Below, one piece after another: positions 17,267-24,178 of a stretch of DNA of 25,808 bases. The stretch's first letter is position 1. Each line of letters opens with the position of its first letter. The notes beneath the pieces are model-generated. The model worked only from the letters and a program-made list of their open reading frames with translations, made no database searches and was not told the origin of the DNA. This DNA comes from VBAS01 sp044867875 (GTDB taxonomy: Bacteria; Bacteroidota; Bacteroidia; Chitinophagales; Chitinophagaceae), in contig JBIOVR010000292.1 of assembly GCA_044867875.1 (NCBI GenBank), forward strand, positions 1-25,808. Direction: 5' to 3'. Both the position numbers and the translations under genes were made by a program.

Positions 17267-18286
17267 TTATTCCTCGTGCAAAACCAACTCTCCTTCCAAA
17301 ACAATTTTTTGCGGCAAGCTTGTTGAGTTATTTTCTTTCCTATTGATCAACTGTAGTAAAATATCAGTTGCCTTTTCCGCTTGCTCAAAAGGAAACTGTT
17401 CAACTGATACAATTGGAGGATCATCCAGGTAATGTATGATCGGCAGGTTTGCATAGCTACCAAAAAAAATGTCTTTATTGATCTTAAGCCCTTCTTTTCT
17501 TGCATATCGTATTGCATCAAGCGCCACGTAATCATTAAATGCAATAACAGCTCCCGGTAATTTTTTTAATGCCAATAATTTACCAATAGCTTTTTCAGTG
17601 CCAATTGTTGTAAGATCAGTTTGTACAATTAATTCTTTCTCTTCTTTCAATTTATTTTTCGCTAACCCTTCCCTGTAACCATCAGCTCTTTCCTGTGTAA
17701 GTGAAATGGCACCAGGGCCATTTATAAATCCAATTCTTTTTATTCCTTTTTTTACAAACAGGTCCACCATTGCAACCGTACTTCTTTTTAAACTACAGGT
17801 AACAGAGATCGCATTCGGCATTTCCGGCGCACGGTCAAAAAAAACAACTGGTATATTGAATTGTTCTAATTCCTGGAAGTGTTTATAATCGCCGGAATTT
17901 TTTGATACGGAAACAATAATACCATCAACCCTGTTGCGTCGCATTGTTTCCACTATTTGTTTTTCTCTTTTAGGATCATCATGACTTTGGCTGATGAGTA
18001 CATTATAATTGTTCTCGATCGCCATTTTCTCAATACCATTTATTGCTATTGAAAAATATTGCTCCTGAAGATTAGGTAGGATAACGCCAAGTGTAAAAGT
18101 TTTTCCCTGTTTAAAAAAAATTGCAGCCTGGTTTGGTTCATAATTGATCTCTTTAGCCACCTGCTGCACCTGCATTCTTGTTCGCAAACCAATGCTTGGA
18201 TGATCATGCAATGCCCTTGAAACTGTAGAAACAGAAACGTTCAATCTCTTTGCAATTTCTTTTATAGTAGGTATCTTTTTCACCAT
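17267..18286 (-). CDS. Second LacI/GalR-family transcriptional regulator
   Basis: A 339-residue LacI-family regulator. The helix-turn-helix is TIKEIAKRLNVSVSTVSRAL near the N-terminus, then a hinge (NYEPNQAAIFFKQGKTFTLGVILP) and the sugar-sensing domain (YFSIAINGIEKMA, NRVDGIIVSVS, IPVVFFDRAP, GAVIAFNDYVALDAI, PPIVSVEQFPFEQAEKA). I take the ATG at 18286; an upstream TTG at 18298 would add only four residues. It is convergent with the first LacI-family gene, 4 nt apart at the stop codons with no terminator between them, and divergent from the CBS-domain gene. It is clearly a paralogue-level relative of the first but not a near-duplicate. It may control pectin genes too; that is unproven. Confidence 0.92.
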   Translation of the reverse strand: MVKKIPTIKEIAKRLNVSVSTVSRALHDHPSIGLRTRMQVQQVAKEINYEPNQAAIFFKQGKTFTLGVILPNLQEQYFSIAINGIEKMAIENNYNVLISQSHDDPKREKQIVETMRRNRVDGIIVSVSKNSGDYKHFQELEQFNIPVVFFDRAPEMPNAISVTCSLKRSTVAMVDLFVKKGIKRIGFINGPGAISLTQERADGYREGLAKNKLKEEKELIVQTDLTTIGTEKAIGKLLALKKLPGAVIAFNDYVALDAIRYARKEGLKINKDIFFGSYANLPIIHYLDDPPIVSVEQFPFEQAEKATDILLQLINRKENNSTSLPQKIVLEGELVLHEE

Positions 18287-18344
18287 GATTGAATACAAAC
18301 TAAGGATAATAAAGATAATATTTCGTGCAAACTGTGTATATAAT

Positions 18345-18352
18345 TAGTTTTG
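18345..18352 (+). promoter_or_regulatory. -7 promoter box of the CBS-domain gene
   Basis: TAGTTTTG is an exact TAnnTTTG match, 54 nt before the chosen ATG at 18407. It overlaps an upstream TTG codon (18350), which argues against that TTG as the translation start. No convincing -33 TTG lies at the usual distance. Confidence 0.45.
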
Positions 18353-18406
18353 AAAACGCTGTGTTTTTTCTGTAACTTTCACTACCTAAAACTAAAACTA
18401 CCAACT

Positions 18407-18841
18407 ATGCGTAAAGTTTCTGACATTCTTGGCCGAAAAGGAGCTTCAGCCGTGGCAGTGGCCCCCGACACAAAAGTGATCGAGGCACTGAACATTATGG
18501 CTGAAAAAAACATCGGCTCCGTGCTAGTAATGGATGGCGGTGAATACCTTGGTATAATTACAGAAAGAGATTACTCAAGAAAAATTGCTCTAAGGCACAA
18601 AAGTTCTGTTGACACTAAGGTTTCCGAGATCATGACCACAAATTTACCGGCCGTAAATCCCAGCGACAGTGTAGAATACTGTATGCAACTTATGTCTGAT
18701 AAAAACATTCGTTACCTGCCAGTTTTTGAAAAGAATCTTTTAGCAGGTATTGTAAGCATGAGTGATGTGGTAAAAGAAACTATATTACAGCAAAAAGAAA
18801 CTATTAGTCACCTGGAGAGTTATATCCATTCAGGTCTTTAA
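18407..18841 (+). CDS. CBS-domain pair protein
   Basis: A 144-residue cytoplasmic protein made of two CBS domains in tandem (a Bateman module) and little else. The first CBS spans about residues 9-65 (APDTKVIEALNIMAEKNIGSVLVMDGGEYLGIITERDYSRKI, in parts). The second spans about 75-130 (MTTNLPAVNPSDSVEYCMQLM, then YLPVFEKNLLAGIVSMSDVVK). Such modules bind adenosyl nucleotides and usually regulate another protein; the target is not visible here. The ATG at 18407 fits because the protein then starts MRKVSDIL, directly before the first CBS, and a promoter box overlaps the upstream in-frame TTG. It is a single-gene unit closed by an intrinsic terminator. Confidence 0.9.
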   Translation: MRKVSDILGRKGASAVAVAPDTKVIEALNIMAEKNIGSVLVMDGGEYLGIITERDYSRKIALRHKSSVDTKVSEIMTTNLPAVNPSDSVEYCMQLMSDKNIRYLPVFEKNLLAGIVSMSDVVKETILQQKETISHLESYIHSGL

Positions 18842-18870
18842 ATTTGTACACAACTAAAAACGCAAGTTAG

Positions 18871-18892
18871 TCCCGCCCTTGGCGGGATTTTT
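18871..18892 (+). terminator. Intrinsic terminator of the CBS-domain gene
   Basis: TCCCGCC (18871-18877), loop CTT, GGCGGGA (18881-18887), followed by TTTTTATTT on the plus strand. It is a GC-rich 7-bp stem with a U tract. The U tract runs into the mutS2 stop codon (18891-18893), so on the other strand the same hairpin sits just after mutS2 but lacks a good U tract. Confidence 0.85.
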
Positions 18893-21005
18893 ATTTATTA
18901 TCAGCTCCGTCTCGTTTTGATTTAACCAATACAAGATCTTTTATGTCAACATGTATTGGTAGCATTCCAATCTTCACAACAGCTTTCTTTCCCCTTAATT
19001 CTAGGACCTGTCCTACCTGGTGATTCTTTTTCATCTTTACTTTCTCTCCAACTTTTATTTCACCGGTCAGCTCAATAAATTTTGATTCTACTTGCTTTTG
19101 CATTTTACCAGTAGCCTTCTTTTCGTTTTTATTAAATAAAAGAGCACTGATATTTTTGATCACTTTGCTTTTATCTTCTTCCTTTCGCCAATCGATCACC
19201 ATTTGCTTTAGCTTTCTTTCCATTTCTTTCAGGTAAACCAATTTCTCTTCAGAGACTTTATTCTGATGTTTTAAAAGTTCCACTTGCTGATCATGTTTTT
19301 CCCGATCCATTGTATGCTTCATCTCTTTCTTCAATTTTTCATTCTCCTGCAGCAACTGGTGCAGTTCTTTTTCTTTTTTCTCAAGATTATGAAGATCCTG
19401 CTCTGTTCTGTTCAACAATTTATCTAGACGAAAATGTTCTTCATCTACCATTTTTCTTGCACGATCGATCAGGGGCCTATCCAAACCTATTCTTTCAGCA
19501 ATGGCAAACGTGTATGAACTCCCGGGCTTACCGATATTGAGTTTATATAAAGGCATTAGATTTTTTTCATCAAATGCCATTGCACCATTTAAAATGCCGG
19601 GAGTTTTACTCGCCATCACTTTCAGATTCAGGTAATGTGTAGTAACAATGCCATAAGAATGTTTCTTAACTAACTCCTCTAATATTACTTCTGCAAATGC
19701 GCCACCAAGGTTCGGATCACTTCCGCTACCTAATTCATCAATAAAGAAAAGTGTTTTACCACTGGCTGATTCCATGAAATATTTCATGTTCTTCAAATGG
19801 CTGCTGTAGGTGCTTAATTCAAATTCCAGGCTTTGTGTATCGCCGATATGGATAAGCAGCTGTTTGAATACTCCAAATTTTGAAGATGGCTGTACGGGTA
19901 CAAGTAAACCACTCTGCACCATCATTTGCAAAAGACCAACAGTTTTAAGTGTTACTGTTTTACCACCAGCATTCGGTCCGCTTATAACAAGTATTCTATT
20001 AGTTTCATCAAGTGTTAGTGAAACAGGAATGGTTGGCTTGTTAGCTTTCTTATTATACAGGAACAGCAAAGGATGAAAAGCTTTTTCCAAATGAACAATA
20101 GCTTTATCCTCTACAAGTGGAAATTCACCATTCATATCTAAAGCAAGTTTCGCCTTAGCACGGATAAAATCATACTCACCGGAAATAGAATGATAAGTTG
20201 ATAACAAAGAGGAATAGACAGAAAGTTTAGCAGTCAGATCACGAAGCAAGCGATATACTTCTCTTTTCTCATCGCTTTCCAACGAATAAATATCATTGTT
20301 CAATTCGATCGTTTCTTCCGGTTCTATAAAAGTAGTGCGGCGGCTTTCACTTTCGCCATGCAAAATCCCTTTCACAGTTCTTTTCTGTTCAGCATAAACG
20401 GCCACCACCCTTCTGCCATTTAAAAAACTTTCTTCGATATCAGCCAGGTATCCTTGTTTGTTTAGTTTGGAAATGATCCTGTCAAAAACTCTGCGCAATT
20501 CATTCCGCTTACGATATAAATTTATCCGGATACTTTGTAATTCATCCGACGCATTATCCTTTACCTGGCCGCTTTCATCAATTATATCATCTATCATTTC
20601 AATGATAGCTTTTTCATAATAAGTTCCATCAATAATTTTTACCAGGCTATTGTACACATTTCTTCTTTCCGCATCAAACCAGCGGAAAATATTCTTCATC
20701 AATTCAGCCAGCTTTCTTATCTCGATCAATTCATCACCTGCCAGCACTGCACCAGGAATTGAAAGCATTTTTAATTCCTTTGACAAATTAAATACCGGGT
20801 CGTTTGGAAAATAGATGCTGTTTTGTAAAAGCTGCTTGTATTCATAACTCTGCCGCAATTCAGTTTCTATGGATTCAATTCGTGTGTGAATCCCTAACAG
20901 GTTTGCTTTCTCAATTGCATATTCGCTTCTGCAATGTTCAGCCAGCAATGTTTTTACTTTGTCAAATTCTAATTGTATGTATGCCGATTCGGGGAAAAGT
21001 TTCAT
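18891..21005 (-). CDS. mutS2: MutS2-like ATPase without a visible Smr domain
   Basis: A 704-residue MutS-family ATPase of the MutS2 branch, which acts on branched DNA or, in some bacteria, on collided ribosomes. The N-terminal core/clamp region (about 1-310) includes SFLNGRRVVAVYAEQK and the ESRRTTFIEPEE segment. The ATPase has Walker A GPNAGGKT (343-350), the STYSSHLKNM signature, and Walker B LFFIDE (419-424) followed by GSGSDP. A charged coiled-coil region (about 525-615) and a small beta-rich tail (650-695, KVGEKVKMKKNHQVGQVLEL) finish the protein. The C-terminal Smr nuclease domain of typical 780-800-residue MutS2 proteins is absent; the gene simply stops. A bipartite conserved element lies 20 nt upstream of the ATG. 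Family is sure; the symbol is by family. Confidence 0.92.
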   Translation of the reverse strand: MKLFPESAYIQLEFDKVKTLLAEHCRSEYAIEKANLLGIHTRIESIETELRQSYEYKQLLQNSIYFPNDPVFNLSKELKMLSIPGAVLAGDELIEIRKLAELMKNIFRWFDAERRNVYNSLVKIIDGTYYEKAIIEMIDDIIDESGQVKDNASDELQSIRINLYRKRNELRRVFDRIISKLNKQGYLADIEESFLNGRRVVAVYAEQKRTVKGILHGESESRRTTFIEPEETIELNNDIYSLESDEKREVYRLLRDLTAKLSVYSSLLSTYHSISGEYDFIRAKAKLALDMNGEFPLVEDKAIVHLEKAFHPLLFLYNKKANKPTIPVSLTLDETNRILVISGPNAGGKTVTLKTVGLLQMMVQSGLLVPVQPSSKFGVFKQLLIHIGDTQSLEFELSTYSSHLKNMKYFMESASGKTLFFIDELGSGSDPNLGGAFAEVILEELVKKHSYGIVTTHYLNLKVMASKTPGILNGAMAFDEKNLMPLYKLNIGKPGSSYTFAIAERIGLDRPLIDRARKMVDEEHFRLDKLLNRTEQDLHNLEKKEKELHQLLQENEKLKKEMKHTMDREKHDQQVELLKHQNKVSEEKLVYLKEMERKLKQMVIDWRKEEDKSKVIKNISALLFNKNEKKATGKMQKQVESKFIELTGEIKVGEKVKMKKNHQVGQVLELRGKKAVVKIGMLPIHVDIKDLVLVKSKRDGADNK

Positions 21006-21025
21006 CTGATCGTTAAAATAATTTT

Positions 21026-21067
21026 TTAGCCAACAAAAGTAATTCTATTAAGCTTCTCTTGCGACGC
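21026..21067 (-). repeat. Bipartite conserved element upstream of mutS2
   Basis: TTAGCCAAC (21026-21034), 18 nt, CTTCTCTTGCGACGC (21053-21067), matching the element at 1942-1983 in both blocks and in spacing. Between the blocks, on the minus strand, is TACTTTTG, an exact TAnnTTTG match, so here the element may include the mutS2 promoter. Confidence 0.5.
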
Positions 21068-21261
21068 TCCTTTCAGGGTTCTGTTCTACATTGAACAACT
21101 GTGGCGTCACATCGAAGGTCGCCATCCTGTAGTTCTATAATTTGTTAACGAACTCAGAAAGATATTTTCCTGTCATGCAGCTCGCAAACCACCCATTTAA
21201 AATCATCGTAAATTGCATAGAATTGAAAGGAATGGAACTAAAAAATAAAAAAAGAATATTT

Positions 21262-21930
21262 ATGAAAACATTCTGGTTGGCGGCCTTTACCGGCGCCACC
21301 GCATTAATTTCTTGTGCACAAAACAATAATCAAAATCTAAAAATGAATACGACAAAAACATCTGGAAAAACTGAAACCGCTTTTACAGGCAAAACAGATA
21401 CTGCAACATTTGGCACTGGTTGTTTCTGGTGTACCGAAGCAGTTTTCGAGCAATTGGAAGGTGTTATTTCCGTAACGTCAGGATATGCTGGCGGGCATGT
21501 TGCTAATCCAAGTTACAGAGACGTTTGCACTGGCGAAACGGGTCATGCTGAATGCGTGCAGATCGCTTATGATTCATCAAAGATCAGCTTTGATGAATTA
21601 CTGGAAGTTTTTTGGCAGGTTCATGATCCAACAACTTTAAATCGCCAGGGAGCTGATGAAGGCACGCAATACCGCAGCGTTATATTTTATCATGATGACG
21701 AACAAAAACAAAAATCGGAGAAATATAAAACCGAGTTAGATAAAAGCGGTGCATTTAACAAACCGATCGTAACAACTCTTGAACCATTTACTAAATTTTA
21801 TACAGCTGAAAATTATCACCAGGAATATTATGAGCTTAATAAGAACTCTAATCCTTATTGCTCGATCGTTATACAACCCAAGCTTGAAAAATTTGAAAAA
21901 GTCTTTAAGAATAAACTGAAGAAACATTAA
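21262..21930 (+). CDS. msrA: Peptide methionine sulfoxide reductase A, lipoprotein form
   Basis: A 222-residue MsrA that reduces methionine-S-sulfoxide in proteins. The catalytic motif GTGCFWCTEA has Cys54. The downstream family signature AGGHVANPSYRDVCTGETGHAE and EVFWQVHDPTTLNRQGADEGTQYRS (in parts) are intact, as is the C-terminal FYTAENYHQEYY. I chose the ATG at 21262, because from there the protein begins with a lipoprotein signal, MKTFWLAAFTGATALISC, with lipid-modified Cys18. The in-frame extension back to a TTG at 21142 adds 40 residues that look like untranslated sequence. The location would thus be periplasmic or membrane-anchored, repairing envelope proteins. It is a single gene with a strong terminator. 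Confidence 0.94.
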   Translation: MKTFWLAAFTGATALISCAQNNNQNLKMNTTKTSGKTETAFTGKTDTATFGTGCFWCTEAVFEQLEGVISVTSGYAGGHVANPSYRDVCTGETGHAECVQIAYDSSKISFDELLEVFWQVHDPTTLNRQGADEGTQYRSVIFYHDDEQKQKSEKYKTELDKSGAFNKPIVTTLEPFTKFYTAENYHQEYYELNKNSNPYCSIVIQPKLEKFEKVFKNKLKKH

Positions 21931-21934
21931 AAGC

Positions 21935-21963
21935 AAAGGTGGGATTAAATCCCACCTTTTGTT
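21935..21963 (+). terminator. Intrinsic terminator of msrA
   Basis: AAAGGTGGGAT (21935-21945) pairs with ATCCCACCTTT (21949-21959) over 11 bp with a 3-nt loop, followed by TGTTTTG. It begins 4 nt after the msrA stop codon. The stem is nearly symmetrical with A and T runs on both sides, so it might also work on the other strand. Confidence 0.9.
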
Positions 21964-22509
21964 TTGGGTACCATTCAAATCATGAAGTTTACATTTAAAT
22001 TAAAAAAAACAATGAATGGTTTTTCTGGAATCTGGGCCTTAAGAGAATAACGGAGCTGATTTTCCAGGATTTGGTTTTGGCTTCACAGATATGGATTTCA
22101 TAAGGGCGGACAAAAACAAGTCAAGGTTTAACGAATAAAATTTTACTTATATTAAATACTTTTTAAAATAACAAATAACTTCTCTAATCTGCTGAGATTA
22201 CTTTGATTTAATTTAATATCCGACTAAAAAACGATCAGGAAATAAAGTGAGATAAGGATAAAAACTAAGGTTCTCACAATTACAACTCGTGTAGAGATTG
22301 CTTTCATAGTACGTTTTTAAAAGGTTCAAATTAAATATGGCTATCAATGGATAGGGTCCATCAGGGGATTTTGGATTAGTAAGGATACTGCAGAAAAGTC
22401 AATAGTAAAAATAAGTACCATTTCATATTTATGCAAGTAATCAAAGTCCGTTTTTTATAGTAATTCTCCTATGAAAATCGCTTATTGACTGATTCTCATT
22501 AAACATTTT
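21964..22509. other. Gene-poor AT-rich stretch
   Basis: About 550 bp with no gene I can support. It holds a weak 6-bp hairpin (22185-22200) and one minus-strand 27-codon reading frame (22307-22224). The frame begins with a positively charged start (MKAISTRVVIVR) followed by a hydrophobic stretch. The 3' end of the solute-binding protein gene borders it, and no strong terminator for that gene is seen. Confidence 0.6.
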
Positions 22510-24137
22510 TTAGTTTGTTTTTTGTGTTGTTCGTAATTCAAGCCAATTGAGATTATTAGGTTCAAACCCTGAAATTTCAGGTTGCACTAATCGTATCACC
22601 CGATCATACCATAATGGAATTAATGGCGCATCATTGATCATTATTTGATCGGCTTTTCGATATAAAATAAATCTTAAAGAATCGTTTGGTTCTGCTACAG
22701 CCTGCTCTATCAACTTATCAAACTCAGGATTTTTATATCGGGTATAATTAGGAGGTGCAGGATTTTTAGAATAGAAACACGAGAGATAATTAAAAGCATC
22801 AGCATAATCTGCTATCCAACTTCCTCTGAAAAAAGGAGCTTTTGAATTGGAAGTAAGCTCAAACAAAAACGATCTTAAAACAACTTCAACAGTTACAGGA
22901 ATGCCGGCTTCTTCAAATTGTTTTGCAAGATAACTTCCGATCTCTCCATATATTGGAATTGTATATAGCTTAATAACCGGGAATTTTATACTATTTGTAA
23001 AGCCAGCTTCTGCCAATAATTTTTTTGCTTTGGCCAGATCATAATGATATCCCTTTACGGAGGTATCAAATGAAGGCATGCCTTCAGGCACAAACCCATT
23101 TTCTGCGGGAGAGCTTAATGAGTTTCTTAAATACAAGATCATTTTTCTGCGATCGATCGCATAGTTCATTGCTTGCCTTAATTTTCTAAGCCGTATTGGT
23201 GAGTTCCTGATCAATTCATTTGTTGTATCAACTAAAAAACCAAAGTACTCGGTATTGAGATAAGGATGGATTTGTAAAACAACTTTGTCTTTCCAGTTGT
23301 TTCTTAATTCTCCTTTCAGAGTGAGTATTTCATCTTTAAAAGAAGCATCTATATCATTTAAAAAATCAAGTTGCTTTTGACGGAATAATAAAAACTCTGT
23401 AGCCTTACTTTCATTAAATGTGATCTTAACTGCATCTAAATAAGGCAGCCTGTTGCCCGCAGAATCTTTTTCAAAATAGTTTTCATTTTTTTTAAATATT
23501 AATGCAAGTCCTTCTTCCCAGGCTACAAACTGAAAAGGTCCCGTACCACAAGGATGACTGCGGAAATCAGATCCATATTTTTCAACAACTTCCTTCGGAA
23601 CAACGGAGCAATAGGTCATTTTCAATATCTGCAAAATGGGAGCATAAGGTTTTATTAATTTTAACCTGAATGTCGAATCGTCAATTGCCTTAAACCCTTC
23701 TATGCTATCTACCACATTATTAAAAATATAAAAGCCCGGACTCGCAATTTTGGGATCTAAAATTCTTTTGAAACTATATTCTACATCTGAGGCGAGCATT
23801 TTTCTTCCTTTTCTATTTTCAAATGCATCGTTATCGTGAAAGGTTACGTCTGTTCTTAAATGGAATATATATTCAAGCCTGTCGGCAGAAATATCCCAGC
23901 TCTTTGCAAGCGAACCTCTTGTTTTGGTGTCACCATCATTTTCGACCAGTGTATTGAACAATTGATGCACCGGCCACATCGTAGATTGATTTTTTGAAAA
24001 TGCAGGATCAAGCGATGCAATGCCGGTGATTCGTTGTAATGAAATATCTTTTTGGAACTTTGATCTTTGCTGCCACAAGTAATAAGGCACAAAGAACAAA
24101 GCAGAAGAAAAAACAGGTATATATTTTTATATTTCAT
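22510..24137 (-). CDS. Peptide/solute ABC transporter substrate-binding lipoprotein, frameshifted near its 5' end
   Basis: A family-5 extracellular solute-binding protein (OppA/DppA type), expected to be anchored by a lipid in the cell envelope. The native start is the ATG at 24137: MKYKNIYLFFLLLCSLCLITC gives a lipobox with Cys21, and the mature protein starts GSKDQSSKKIFHYNES. The family continues with G-I-A-S-L-D-P-A-F, but here that is in another frame, which opens only from a TTG at 24099. The two halves join if one base is added near 24027-24033. The rest is intact: YIFHLRTDVTFHDNDAF, SFKRILDPKIASPG, HPCGTGPFQFVAWEEG, LRQAMNYAIDRRKMI, and PLIPLWYDRVIRLVQPEISGF at the end. No permease or ATPase gene is adjacent. 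It is either a sequence error, a recent null mutation, or (least likely) programmed frameshifting. Confidence 0.85.
24024..24035 (-). other. Apparent 1-nt frameshift site in the solute-binding protein gene
   Basis: Upstream of here the lipoprotein signal peptide reads from 24137. Downstream the conserved solute-binding domain reads in the frame of 24099. The sense strand reads AACGAATCACCGGC. Adding one base after TC restores N-E-S-(T/x)-G-I-A-S, the usual start of the mature family domain. No long homopolymer is present at the point itself. Confidence 0.8.
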
Positions 24138-24178
24138 TAATTATTGAACGATTAAATTTACAATTCAAACCCTCATTG

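Noticed and set aside
18350..18406. N-terminal extension of the CBS-domain gene from a TTG
   Set aside because: The TTG overlaps an exact TAnnTTTG promoter box, and the ATG at 18407 places the first CBS domain at the usual distance.
21142..21261. N-terminal extension of msrA from a TTG
   Set aside because: The extension hides a canonical lipoprotein signal peptide that starts at the ATG at 21262, and it has no domain character.
22185..22200. Hairpin TAATCT-GCTG-AGATTA as a terminator
   Set aside because: The stem is only 6 bp and AT-rich, with no U tract, and lies far from any gene end.
23856..24023. Continuation of the 24137 frame past the frameshift as a separate small gene
   Set aside because: After the shift point this frame runs antiparallel to no domain and only shadows the conserved solute-binding sequence in the other frame.
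22510..24099. Taking the TTG at 24099 as the true start of the solute-binding protein
   Set aside because: It gives a meaningless N-terminus (MFFVPYYLWQQRSK), while the lipoprotein signal is found in the neighbouring frame just upstream. A frameshift explains both.
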